The position numbers and the translations under genes are program-made. From Galeruca laticollis (taxonomy: Eukaryota; Arthropoda; Insecta; Coleoptera; Chrysomelidae), in the NCBI GenBank assembly GCA_963921935.1, contig OY998176.1, forward strand, positions 50,989,813 through 51,053,812: DNA of 64,000 nucleotides, given 5' to 3'. Below, in pieces: positions 23,904 to 34,485 of the stretch. Under the pieces are notes generated by a model. That model was given only the letters and a program-made list of their open reading frames with translations. It did no database searches and was not told the origin of the DNA. Position 1 is the first letter of the stretch. Each line of letters opens with the position of its first letter.

Positions 23904-24534
23904 ATGTCCGATCCCAAGGGCGACCCGAAGGGGCCGCCCGATAAAATCTCCAATGAATTTCAACCGATTTATGATTTTAATAATAAATATCAAAATTCTG
24001 ATAAGGGACCTTATTTTGTTTATCTTGAACATTTAGATAAAAACTTAGGAAGATTATTTCCTATTAAAGTAGGTTATTTCTTGAGGGAATCATTAGAATT
24101 TAAAAATGATATTGTAGATATTAAGTCCATAGGTATTAAAAGAGTCAGAGTGGAATTTAAATCGTATCATATCGCCAATCCCTTGGTTAACCACAATTTA
24201 ATAAAAAGTAATAGTCTAATCGCTTTCATACCTAAATTCTTTCCACAAAAAAAGGAGTCATTCGAATGGTCCATACTTTTTTTTCAGAAATTTTTTTTAA
24301 AACCGAGATTGAATCTGATAGGCCAGTTGTTGAGGTGAAACGTATGAAAAGGCGAGTAATCGACACAGTATCGAAGCAAGTCAGCTATGTAGATAGGCAT
24401 ATTATAATTGTTACCTTTTTAGGCAACAAAATCCCAGACACAGTAAAAATTAATCTAGTAAGATTCAATGTAGAGCCATATGTACACCCTGTGGTGCAAT
24501 GTTTCAAGTGTTTGCGCTATGGTCATACACACAC
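23904..24534 (+). pseudogene. LINE D ORF1, N-terminal part
   Basis: Starts MSDPKGDPKGPPDKISNEF at the first ATG of the frame. After about 115 residues the frame shifts in an A7 run (24247-24253); the new frame continues through EIESDRPVVEVKRMKRRV and RRVIDTVSKQVSYVDRHIII to QCFKCLRYGHTHT, the first CCHC-type knuckle (C-x2-C-x4-H). The protein is an RNA-binding Gag-like ORF1 of LINEs, with the PRE/C2HC arrangement. The knuckle is cut by element B; the next cysteine is at 43560, beyond it. The shift in a homopolymer may be real decay or a sequencing slip. Confidence 0.7.
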
Positions 24535-24913
24535 TGTTTAATATCGTGGCATGACTTTTTGTATAACGGCTGTAAACGAAGGACCAGCTCAAAGAGAGCA
24601 ATAAATAAATGGCTGTGTGGATGAAGGAACTGTTATGTGAATGATTATACATAAATTCGTGACGAAAATCCAATACTTTCTATAAAAATTTTATTTATTC
24701 GTTTACCGTGACATATATATTTTTCATGACGTTCTGTTTCTATTGACATTACATAACAACTTTCTTTTATTTTTTTCACAACTCGCTTGCCAACACAATC
24801 GACAGTCGATAAAAAAGTTTTCTTTAACAATAAATACAGGTTGACAGCACTCGGCTGACACTGTTGCCTTTTCATAATATAACAAAAAATATAGAACAAA
24901 TATAAACTTAACA
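24535..24913 (-). repeat. 3' LTR of element B (379 bp)
   Basis: Plus-strand ends are TGTTTAAT and CTTAACA; on the element strand it begins TGTTAAG after a purine-rich tract (AAGGCGGGCGGCA, 24914-24926). ORFs of 80-117 codons across it are not genes; the same ones recur in the other LTR. Confidence 0.9.
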
Positions 24914-25023
24914 TGCCGCCCGCCTTGAAAATCCCACTTTTCAATGAAGATAAGTATGATAGAGGATTGCGGCACAACAAAACAGTACATATATACATTT
25001 CGATTAATATATATATTTGGAAA

Positions 25024-27930
25024 TCAGTTCTCGATTGGTAGCGCGCAAACTTTAGAAATGTTTCTTTTCAAAATATTACCATTTGCCATTCGAACCGAAA
25101 CTACGCGCACCACATTGTCAGTACCATAATGTAATTCCACAACACGAGCGAGAGGCCATTTTAAAGAAGGTGAGTTATCTTCAATTAGAACGACCATGGA
25201 TCCAACTTTTAAAACGGGTTCAACATCAAGCTTCCATTTGGAGCGAGTCTGCAGCTGGCTTAAATAGTCCTTAGACCATCGGTCCCAAAATTGTTGCTTG
25301 AGTTGTTGTAGTCGATAGTATCGATCCGCTCTGGAAATTTTAGCTTCTTTGAGGTCTCCTTCTGGTAAACTTGCTAGTGAGTCGCCAATAAGGAAATGAG
25401 AAGGAGTCAAGGGTAGGAAATCGGTAGGGTCATCGGATAAAGAGCTCAAAGGACGTGAGTTCAAGCAAGACTCAATCTCCACCAGTAGCGTGTACATTTC
25501 CTCGTAAGTTAAATGTGATTCACCGAGTACGCGTTTAAGATGGAATTTTGTGGACTTAACCGCAGCTTCCCACAAACCACCCATATGAGCTGATCTGGCT
25601 GGATTAAAATGCCAATTTATTCTGTCACGTGCCAAAAAATTTAAAACTGAATCGTTATGTTTTTTATCATTGAGAATATCATAAAGCTCACTAAAATAAT
25701 TGTTAGCTCCTACGAAATTCAACCCATTATCGGAGTAAATATCACTAGGCTTTCCACGTCGAGAACAAAATCGTTTTAAAGCATTTAAAAAACTATGTGT
25801 TGTTAAATCTTTAACTAACTCTATGTGAATTGCGCGAATAGCGAAACAAATAAATATACAAATATAAGTTTTAACTAATTTGCTTCTTCTTAACGTGCCT
25901 TCTTTAACTAAAATAGGACCGGCGTAATCAATACCGCAATTTGAAAATGGCCGACTTGGATTTATTCTTGAACTAGGCAAGTCACCCATAATAAATTTAC
26001 AAGGTTTTGGATGGGCTCTATAACATCTAATACAAGATTTTACTATACGTTTTACTGCATTTTTTCCATTAAGTGGCCAGAAATTTAAACGGATAATAGA
26101 TAATAAATTTTGAGTTCCTGCGTGAAAATACTTTAAATGTTGATCTAAAATTATTAAATCAGTGAGTTTATGTTTATAGGGTAAAATAATTGGGTGCTGT
26201 TGATCAAATGTAATTAAAGATTTCGATAATCGACCACCCACTCTTAAAATATTTTGACTGTCTAAAAACGGTCGTAAGTTTAAAAGTTTACTTTGTTTAT
26301 TTACGTTTTTTGAATTTGTAAGATCTGCAATTTCTTGTTTAAATATTTCATTTTGAGCTAATTTGATTAATTTGTTTTGTGCTTCACTCAACTCTTGGGT
26401 AGTTAACACCTGAGACTTAACGTTATTGTTGAGCTTTTCTTTATTTAAACAACGATTTTTAAAACGTAAAATATAAGCTGTCACGTTTAATAATTTATAA
26501 AAATTTGAATATTTTTGAAAAATGTCAAATTCGGTTTTTTGTTTTTGAATTATTAATGAAATTGGTTGATTTTTTAATTCGAGTAAATTTTGAACATCAT
26601 TAAAATTAGATTCACGATCATGTTTGTAAATTAAGTTGTTCTTTAAAAATTCGGGCCCGTTTATCCAAGACTTATGTTCGAGCAATTCTTTAGGACTTAA
26701 TCCTCGAGAAATTATATCTGCGGCGTTATCCTTTGTGTTTACGTGTTTCCAATTATTCACGTTGGAAATTTCAGTGATTTTTATTACGCGGTTTGCAACA
26801 AACATTTTTAACTTACAAGGTTCAATCTTTAACCATGCTAATACAATCGTCGAATCTGTAAAATACGTTATTTTGTCAATATGAATGTCTAAGGTATTTT
26901 TTATTTTAAAAATTAACTCAGCTAATAAAAGAGCACCTAATAGCTCTAAACGTGGTAATGTTTGTTTTTTAAGTGGAGCAACTCGAGACTTTGCTGTAAA
27001 CAATGTTATTTCTTTTTTGCCATTCACTGTAGATGATAAATATACGCACGCGCCATATGCTTTTTCAGAACTGTCACAGAAACCATATATTTCAATTATT
27101 TTTGCGTTTGTTAACAAGACGTGCCTATTAAATTTTATTTCATTTAAATAACCAATTTGTGTGACAAATTCGAGCCATATATTTTTTAGTTCTGCAGGTA
27201 CATTTTCATCCCAATCTAATTTTAGATGCCAAAGTTGTTGCAAAATTAATTTCGCTTTAATTATCGCTGGACTGATCAAACCCAACGGATCAAAAATTTG
27301 GGCAATTAACCACAGAATTGAGCGTTTGGTAATACTTTTTTCATTTACATCTAGCTTTAATGAGTATCTTAATACATCCTCATTAGCGTCCCAAATTATT
27401 CCTAATGTTTTTAATTGTTTTTCATCTTGAAATAATACAAAATTTTCATCTTGACTGCTGACTGAATTCTTTATATAAGTTAAAACTGATTTGTTGTTTG
27501 ATGACCATTTCCTTAATTCAAAATTTGCGCCCGTTAATATTTTTGATAACTCATGGTAAATTTCTATAGCTTCTTGTTTAGAATCTACACTGGTTAATAA
27601 ATCGTCCATGTAAAAACATTTTTCAATAATTTGCGATGTTCGTGGATATTCTAATTTATTCTGTAACGCTAACTCTTTTAAACAGCGTGTCGCTTGAAAC
27701 GGTGCACTTGAGGTGCCATACGTAACCGTGTTAAGTTCATAAATTTTGATAGGTTCATCTGGTTTTTATCGCCAGATTATTTTCTGAAAACAACGTTCGC
27801 TTGGATCTATATCTATGCATCTATACATCATTTTTATATCAGCGCTCAAAACATAAGCTCTTAAACGTAATCTGAGCAAAATGGAATATAAATCCTCCTG
27901 AATAGTCGGGCCTGCTAAAATTAAATCATT
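25024..27930 (-). pseudogene. Element B pol: late reverse transcriptase, RNase H, integrase, DUF5641
   Basis: Continues the frame broken by element C. From 27930 it reads NDLILAGPTIQEDLYSILL and LSADIKMMYRCI (reverse transcriptase), meets one in-frame TAA after KIIWR (27764-27766), and is then open from there through the 861-codon stretch to the stop at 25024. Features in order are FYMDDLLTS (the YxDD box, residues at the start of the 861-aa stretch), the A17-type region, RNase H with GFCDSSEKAYGACVY, LPRLELLGALLLAEL and YFTDSTIVLAWL, a histidine-cysteine integrase zinc region (HAGTQN..., CIRCYRAHP), the integrase core (CGIDYAGPI, YSDNGLNFVGANNYF, GGLWEAAVKSTK) and the DUF5641 tail ending VCALPIEN. 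Only the stop and the insertion disable it. Confidence 0.9.
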
Positions 27931-27935
27931 GAATG

Positions 27936-28079
27936 TGTTAAAGTGCAAATTCACTTGACCGACTATAAGCTGGGCCACTGCAATCCCTACCAACTAACTG
28001 CGTGAAGCGATGCGCAGACGAGCCAACGCGGGATGCGCAGACGACACAACGGACCATGCGCAGACGAGAAGACGGGGTC
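27936..28079 (+). repeat. 5' LTR of element C, first part (144 bp)
   Basis: Matches 39869-40012 without a visible difference. Contains three copies of ATGCGCAGACGA-type words (GATGCGCAGACGA, GGATGCGCAGACGA, CCATGCGCAGACGA), an internal short repeat likely in the U3 region. Its last nine bases GACGGGGTC are repeated after the P element. Confidence 0.93.
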
Positions 28080-28115
28080 ACAGTTTAAAGCTTAACAGAA
28101 GCAGTTCGCTCACTC
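28080..28115. repeat. Left terminal inverted repeat of the P element
   Basis: ACAGTTTAAAGCTTAACAG followed by AAGCAGTTCGCTCACTC; an exact reverse complement of 34090-34125. Confidence 0.95.
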
Positions 28116-29127
28116 GATGTCGGCGTCTTTGATGTTCAGGGTTCAAATTTTCCACTGCGCAACCGGAGATTGTATCCCACGCGCTTAGGGGCGTATCCAA
28201 TTGATACAATGCCCGACATCAAATAATATAAACTGCTCGACGAAAGATGTAACTAGTATACATTATGAAGCGAATAAATCGATGAGTTTAATATAATTTA
28301 TAATGATGAATAAAAAATAATAACCATTAGTGTAGTGATCTAAATTATAATTAATATCTTCGAAGTTATGAATTTTACTAATAATATAAACGAAAGCAGT
28401 TGATTAAATTCAATATTGCTGTTAGATGACAAACAGTGAAACAGATTGTTGGGTTATAAAAACACGAATCAAGTTTGTCGATTTTTATGAAACATCTGTA
28501 TATTTTGCAATTTATTCTTTTGGTTTTTGATAAGTTATCCTGAATCTTACGGACACAAAGTGCTTAGTGCGAAAAGGTTTCTTTGAAAAAAAATGTGAAA
28601 TGATGAGTTTTTTAATAGTTGTGTTATCAAATTTTTAGTAACCAAATCAGTAATATACTTTTGCCTGTTATAAAGAGTTTTGAACAAATCCGAGTATACT
28701 TTAGTTTATTCTGTTTAAAATCTTCTGTTCTTAGGGCTAACATACATTTTCCTGTCTTGCTTTACACTGAAAGTATTAAATAAAAACTTACTTTATTCTT
28801 TATCTCAGAGCTTCCACAATCAATGACACAAAAGATTTAGTTATTTTAAAATAACTTTATACTCATTCCCATTACAATAATCCCTTTTTGTATCCTTTGA
28901 GCAGTTGACTATGATATTAAAGGAGAGTACCCTATTCTCTAGCCCCTAGATAAATGTACTATAGAAAAAGTTTCAATTATGAATCGTTTTTGACAACCAC
29001 ATTTTTTTCAATATATAATGAAAAAATAACACATATTTTAATAATTTTTATTAATTAAAATACACTAATAATTACATGTTAAATCATGAGTACAAAGTTG
29101 AAATGTTATATACAGGGTGCGGCACCT
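28116..29127. other. 3' non-coding region of the P element with subterminal motif
   Basis: About 1 kb without coding signal between the transposase stop and the left terminus. At 28155-28181, 75 bp from the end, is CTGCGCAACCGGAGATTG followed by TATCCCACG; a near copy (23 of 27 bases) in direct orientation lies at 34019-34045, about 80 bp from the other end. Such subterminal sites are where P transposase binds in known elements. There are also small inverted repeats (GATGTCGG with CCGACATC; ATTGTATC with GATACAAT) at 28115-28225. Confidence 0.6.
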
Positions 29128-30434
29128 CTATTGATGTTTCAAAATTGTCAGTTTGATACTTGGTTTTTTTTTCGTATCGCTGGTTTTGTTGTTTTGGTTA
29201 AAAAATTTGATCGTGTAGTAAATTCTCACCCTCACAAATAAAGAAATTAAATAGTCCATTGGAAATTCTTCACAAGGTTTATGAAATTCGATTTTTAGAA
29301 GAGCATCCTTAATGTTGTGTCCAACTCCTTCTTTGATGGCTATGTTTGGAAACAGTTCACAAAAAGATTTTTCCACAGCATTTATATAATTTACAAAAAC
29401 CATGTTTGGCATTTTTAAATTACCAAATGTATCATTATTAGCATTTGGATATGCTCTAAAAAAAGTGTATATATTGGCTTCATTTAATTCCGTTTGTTCT
29501 TTTGCAAACTCCAAGCATGAAGGACATTGATGTTTATCCAACACTTTCTTTAAGAAATATCCAGCGACATATATGAAACCATTTTTTTCACTAATTTCCA
29601 AGTTGGTATAATCTCTAGTACCTACTTTTAACGCCTTGAAATTTGATTCACCTGAAATCAAAACATGGCACTTTTCAATAACATCAGGTGTGATATTACT
29701 AAGGATTTTGTCAAACTCATCAAGACAATTGGTTCCTTCAGAATTACTCAAATAACTAAGTCCAAACATTTTTTTGAATGCCCTCTGAAATTGTATAGGT
29801 GTGGGATTTCTACAATTACCACTCTGTTGACGTATTTTTCCAAAAAAAATTTCAAGGCAGTCTTGATTCAATCTTCTGGTATGTACTCTGTGTATATTTT
29901 TTGATTTTAGCATATCCCACATTCCCAGAAAAGCTGAAATGGACAATCTCCAACCAAAATTGAATTTCATCCTTTTTGTTACATTTTGGTCTCCTTTTAA
30001 AATAATAAGCGATTCAAAAAATACCAACATATCTTTCAGATATTTGGTTTGTACTTCAGTCCCCATAAAAGGCCTGTTGAATGATTTTGCCCCTTGGAAT
30101 GTCGATGAATTAAGTAAATCAAAGAGATTGTCCATTTTTTCTATGAATTCAACAGTCTTCGATGCAGCCGATGGTAGTTTATTGAATGAGATATAAGCAT
30201 TCATTCCTGCACATACAGTGGCACTAAAAACTTGAGCTGCATATTTCACTTTCATTTTTTGAAAGTTGTTTGGAAAAATGTGTATACTTGATAATTTTGG
30301 TGCCAGACGAAATTTCTCTTCCTTATCTGAAGTATAAAATTCTTCCAAATATTTTTTATTGGTAATACCACCATCAAATTTGAAAGTGTATTTGAAAAAA
30401 TTATTTCTAGTCGATTTTAGTAAATGAGGTACAT
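29128..30434 (-). pseudogene. P-element transposase, C-terminal half (downstream of a frameshift)
   Basis: Open frame of about 430 codons. Just past the shift it reads VDVPHLLKSTRNNFFKY, the conserved DxPHLIK block of P/THAP9 transposases after the second catalytic aspartate. Further on is the hallmark HTRRLNQDCLEIFFGKIRQQ and PTPIQFQRAFKK, which holds the third acidic catalytic residue and the C-terminal helices. A C-x2-C pair (CPSC, about residue 273 of the 406-residue M-start frame) is followed by a helical tail to the stop at 29128. The GTP-binding insertion domain of Drosophila P should lie between VPHLL and LNQD; the corresponding region (KLSSIHIFPNNFQKMKV, AAQVFSATV) is present. It belongs with the exon 4 frame at 30435-31269. 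Confidence 0.88.
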
Positions 30435-31269
30435 CTACATATAAAAAATTTTCATGTTTTCACAAATAAAAAATGGTTTCTCAACTGATACACCTAGTTC
30501 TTTTATCAGTTTAAAAAAATTACTTCCATGATCTGAAATAATTGAAATAACATTTAGTCCTATATCCCTGAGTCTTTTCAAAGTTTCGAAAATAATATTT
30601 TTTAAGTCATTAACTGGACAGCTAGATTTGACAAAGAAGTACGCTAAAGGTTGTTTCCAGTTGACATGTATACCTCTGGCCATTAATACCAAAACATTCT
30701 GGGCCAAATGGTAAGTTTTTTCTGATGGAGTCTCATGGAATCCTATAATTTCATCTTTAGACAAATTGTAAAATAAATTTGATTTCAAATACATTTCGTC
30801 TATGCATAAAGTACAGTCTCTATTAATTTCATTTAACATAGAAACCTTCAATTTTAGAGCTTCAAATAAAAAGGTATTGAAACCTCCTCTTATGTACCAA
30901 CTAGCAGTGATTTTCTGTAAAGTACTTCTAGAAGGTAACCGAAACATGTTTGAGAGAAACTTATACACTTTTGGACCCAAGAAATGTATAGTCAAAGCAA
31001 ACTGCTTATACTCGTTTGAGTATCTAGAACCTTTTGGAGACTTTCTTGCCAATACTAACTGAGTCTTCAAAAATCGAGCTAAATTTGGAGACACATATTC
31101 TTCTAGGAATTTAGTAATGGAATCAATTGACATTTCATTGTATGATTCGGCGACTTTTTCGAGAGATTCTTGAGAAGTGGACAGTTTTTTCGTGAGATAT
31201 CTGACGGTTTTCCTTAACTTAACTTTTCTTGGAGTTCCATAAGTTAAAGCTTCAGGAGTTTGAACCTCT
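30435..31269 (-). pseudogene. P-element transposase, exon 4 (RNase H-like core, first part)
   Basis: Begins after the acceptor TTTTTTTTCAG (exon start 31269) and joins exon 3 in phase. The frame runs through a coiled-coil-like stretch (KVKLRKTVRYLTKKLSTSQ), FLEEYVSPNLARFLKTQL, a DNA-binding-like FLGPKVYKFLSNMFRLPSRS, TLQKITASWYI, then LCIDEMYLKSNLFY, where the aspartate is the first catalytic residue, and NVISIISDHGSNFFKLIKE with the second. It closes at 30435 right after CENMKIF. In the run of six A at 30443-30448 (plus strand) the frame slips by one base relative to the VDVPHLL block. The slip in a homopolymer could be decay or a sequencing error; otherwise the gene is open. Confidence 0.88.
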
Positions 31270-31372
31270 GAAAAAAAAATTGATTAGAAAAACATCTTCG
31301 ATATATATGAATTGGCATCGTACATTGCTGAATGATAATAAGATACAATCATAAACAATTAAGTTTATTATA

Positions 31373-32906
31373 CGTGATGGGCATAAGTGTGGAACCAAGT
31401 GAATATCTCTGGAAATAGACAACTACATCGATATTTTAAACGGAACATCCTATATATTAATGGATTTTTGAAATCTATGTAAAATTTCAGTGCACTTTTG
31501 TATGAAATACTTTTTGAATTATTAATTTTTTCAGACAATTTAACTCATGTATAAAAAATTGCATATGCCACAGTGCAATTGTCATTTTGACAGCGGCAAA
31601 AGTTAGCTTTAACTTTTACAGCGACAAATACACTAGTGGTTTTTTCACTTATTCATTTGTTCATCAATTATCGCGGTGTTGGTTACCAGAATAAATAGTT
31701 TAGCATGTTTGTCAACAACTTATTGAATTTTCAAGAGCTAACAATGAGTCGATTCGGTGTGTCTACGAACGCCGAAATTAGTTAAATTGTTAATACCTGT
31801 GTGCCTACTAATACAGTTGCTAATAATAAATTTTGCATTGATATGTTTCCAAATTTCTCATCCATTAAATTGTCCTGCCGAATTACACTCGAGGTTTGTA
31901 TTGATATTGGGTAAATTTGTGTTGTTCAAATTCTAAACTGTTTCCTTTAGCAATTTGACTCGAATAACTGTCAACCTAAAAACACTCCACCTTCGGTGTC
32001 GTGTTTTTAATAGTTGACAGTTATTCTCGTCAAATTGCTAGGAAACAGTTTCACATTAAACAACCCAAATTTACCCGATAAAATACAAACCACTTGTGCA
32101 ATTATAAGTGAAAATAAATTGACCTATGTACACCCTTTACAAATTATATTTGTACGAGCAAACGCTTAAAGAGCTGTAAACAGTTTCTGTAGGGTGACTA
32201 CTAGGTAGGTCAAAGGTATTTGAATATGTGTTGAAAAACTTTTCATTGTATACAGGGTGCGCATAAAAAGTTTAAATATTTGAACTTTGAAATTGTATGT
32301 TTTCAAACCGTTATATCTAAACCTAATAGTTTTGGTTGGTTGCAAACTTTCACATTTCTGCCGTACCTCATTTTTACCACTGATTTCAATGTAATTGAAA
32401 GAAAAATGGGGGCTTCTTTTAAAAAAATGAAGAACTTTGATATTTTCGAAGTTCAACTTTTGAAGCTTTGTATGCGCCCCCTGTATAGAAGAGTTTTGGA
32501 ACACGTATTCAAATACCTTTGACCTTCCTAGTAATCACCCTACAGAAAAATTTTACGATTCTTTAAGCATGTGCTCGTACAAATATAATTTGTAATATTT
32601 TACAAAGGTCAATTTTTTCCTAAAAAAATTAATAACTCAAAAAGTATACATTTCGGGAAAAAAGTATTCCATACAAAAGTGCCCTAAGATTTTACATAGA
32701 TTTCAAAAATCCATTAATATATAGAGTGTTCCATTTAAAATCACGATGTAAGTTGTTCATTTCCGGTATAACCGGAGGTGGACCGGTTGTCAAAATATTT
32801 TTCAAAGGTGTACCTTTTTGCGTATTATATGCATACCAAACTTCATTTTGCTGTCTTTAACCATTCCAGAAATATTCACTTGGTTCCACACTTATGCCCA
32901 TCACTG
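31373..32906. mobile_element. Fold-back element in an intron of the P transposase gene
   Basis: The ends are inverted copies: GTGATGGGCATAAGTGTGG with AACCAAGTGAATAT on the left, and its complement ending CCACACTTATGCCCATCAC on the right, with TA on both sides (31371-31372 and 32907-32908). Pairing continues inwards (CCATTAATATATAG, TACATAGATTTCA), is interrupted on the left by extra sequence (about 31547-32115), then resumes with ACAAATTATATTTGTACGAGC and CAGGGTGCGC. It starts 8 bp past the donor of exon 3, so the splice site is kept. Length 1534 bp. Confidence 0.82.
31892..32092. repeat. Perfect-looking hairpin nested in the intronic fold-back
   Basis: Arms of about 95 bp with a tip at CACCTTCGGTG. 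The left arm (GGTTTGTATTGATATTGGGT, CAATTTGACTCGAATAACTG) pairs with the right arm (CAGTTATTCTCGTCAAATTG, ACCCGATAAAATACAAACC). It is part of the block that interrupts the left arm of the larger fold-back, so it is a separate, later insertion. Confidence 0.8.
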
Positions 32907-32915
32907 TATACATAC

Positions 32916-33658
32916 CTTTTGAACAATAGTTTTGGCTCTCATGAACTTCAGCTGATGTGCTAGGTGTAACAGTTTCTAACTCGACAGTCTGTATATGTAC
33001 ATATGGCTCTGCAAAAATCAAAATACATTAAAAGTGGGTTTATGAAATATTTGTTATCCTAACACCAAACATTACATTATAAAGTTAATTATTACATTTA
33101 TATTACATTGAAAAGTTAGCATGCTTCCATCTTTCAATGTTATGTAGTAGTAATGATAATTATTTTATTGAATCATAGTTTTGCAGACCCTGTACTAATT
33201 CATCGGTAATATAATATAGATTATATACCTTCTAATCTTTGAGATTCCTCAAGTGCAGCTATTGGTGAGGGAACTGCATATTTTTTCAAACGATTCTTTT
33301 GTTTGCTTGCGAACATTTTATCTTCGAAATGAAGATTACAGATTCTAAAATGATCATAGCAATACTGAGCGCTGTGTGTAGATATTTTCTCTAGTTGAAG
33401 AATATCTTTCCATTGTCCAAATCTAAAATAAAAAAATTTGATATTGTTAAACTCAATGCTGGAATAAGTAATGAACCTACGTGTTTACTTAGAAACCTCC
33501 GTAGGACATCACAGTTGATAGGAGTATTAATATTTTCAATGCAACTTCAATATTTACCGTTTTGTATCCTTAGGAAAGCGAAAAAAAGAAAGGTTTTTCT
33601 CGTGCCTGGAATTCCTACGACACACACAACAATAATGTACAGTTTTCACTTTATTCAT
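32916..33658 (-). CDS. P-element transposase exons 1-3 with THAP DNA-binding domain
   Basis: Three short exons, found by following splice sites and phase. Exon 1 (33658-33558) starts MNKVKTVHYCCVCRRN and reaches FFRFPKDTK, the first half of a THAP zinc finger (C-x2-C, then FRFPKD). Exon 2 (33422-33229) has GQWKDILQLEK, CYDHFRICNLHFEDKMF and KKYAVPSP, giving the conserved W, the C-x-x-H pair (CNLH) and the AVP box of THAP. Exon 3 (33008-32916) is a serine/threonine-rich linker (ETVTPSTSAEVHES). Donors GTAAATA, GTATATA, GTATGTA and acceptors ...TTTTAG, ...TTTGCAG all fit, and phases match through to exon 4 (31269). THAP domains at the N-terminus bind the element's subterminal sites in known P transposases. 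Confidence 0.85.
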
Positions 33659-34089
33659 AGTTCACAAAGAAATAATAACACTCAAAACATGTATACACAC
33701 TGGCAAAACAACAAAGGAACATAATATAACCTCAATTTAAGTTCGAAAAACAACGAACGTTCACTTACAATGTTGCCTAATGTTATTCTTTTAACGTTTA
33801 AAGGATGCAAAGTAATACTTTTTTTTGTATTTTTAGAATCTAGTTATGCACAACCATTTACGATTTTATGAATTAGTGAAGTAAGATGAAATTTGAATGT
33901 TGGCTGATCAAATATCTAAAATATTATGACGTTGAAAAAATTATTTGAAAAATTAGAAGTTTTGGAAACTTATCAGAATAAAATATCTGACAACAGTGTG
34001 TAATAAATAACAAACTTTCTGCGCAACGGGAAGTTGTTTCCCACGAGTGTGTATGAGCGAGATAAAAGATTGTAACACAAAAATCGGTA
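33659..34089. other. 5' non-coding and promoter region of the P element
   Basis: About 430 bp between the transposase start and the right inverted repeat, with the subterminal motif CTGCGCAACGGGAAGTTG at 34019. No ORF of interest; the core promoter cannot be pinpointed. Confidence 0.5.
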
Positions 34090-34125
34090 GAGTGAGCGAA
34101 CTGCTTCTGTTAAGCTTTAAACTGT
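34090..34125. repeat. Right terminal inverted repeat of the P element
   Basis: Exact reverse complement of 28080-28115, ending TTTAAACTGT directly before GACGGGGTC. Confidence 0.95.
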
Positions 34126-34274
34126 GACGGGGTCGTCGGTTTTCGAGCATCGTGGCAAGAAGATGCACTTTCATTTTCATTATATTAAAATTGTCATTTT
34201 TATAAATTATTGTGAGTAAAATAAAGAATTGAAATTACAGTTCACTTAACTAACAACAAAATCATTATTCAACA
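34126..34274 (+). repeat. 5' LTR of element C, second part
   Basis: Begins with the duplicated GACGGGGTC (34126-34134) and then matches 40013-40152 base for base to the terminal TTCAACA. Confidence 0.93.
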
Positions 34275-34276
34275 TA

Positions 34277-34294
34277 TGGTCCTTCAGCCGAACG
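34277..34294 (+). other. Candidate primer binding site of element C
   Basis: TGGTCCTTCAGCCGAACG starts two bases after the LTR with TGG, the complement of the tRNA CCA end. The tRNA was not identified. A leader without a real gene runs on to 34485. Confidence 0.45.
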
Positions 34295-34485
34295 GTATAA
34301 TATCATCAAATAATCAAAGTGTGAAGTGTAATAACACAGCAGAAATCAAGCCAGCCATTAGCAAGAGTGAATGGAAAAAACCTGTAAGTCTGTTCCATTT
34401 TTTCATTAATTTCTTTTTTAAAAAACAGCTCGCGAATTTTTTATTGCATTCAGTAGAGAATTTGTGGTAGATTTATTTAATAATA

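Larger units (their letters stand above)
28080..34125 (-). mobile_element. P-type DNA transposon with THAP-domain transposase
   Basis: A 6046-bp block with perfect 36-bp terminal inverted repeats (28080-28115 and 34090-34125, starting ACAGTTTAAAGC), or 37 bp if the flanking C/G is counted. The 9-bp word GACGGGGTC stands on both sides and only once in the intact 3' LTR of element C; allowing one base of ambiguity with the inverted repeat this fits the 8-bp duplication that P elements make. Inside, on the minus strand, is a spliced transposase gene with an N-terminal THAP domain. A fold-back element occupies one intron. Almost complete, but with a 1-base frameshift in the transposase. Confidence 0.92.

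Noticed and set aside
24645..24998. ORFs of 88-117 codons at 24645-24998 and again at 43288-43605
   Set aside because: Both are in the two LTR copies of element B and would be expected as duplicated chance ORFs.
32166..32522. Overlapping ORFs on both strands of about 80-112 codons
   Set aside because: Mirror-image ORFs in the arms of the intronic fold-back.
34276..34470. 64-codon ORF in the leader of element C
   Set aside because: It starts inside the primer-binding-site region and has no Gag similarity; gag starts at 34486.
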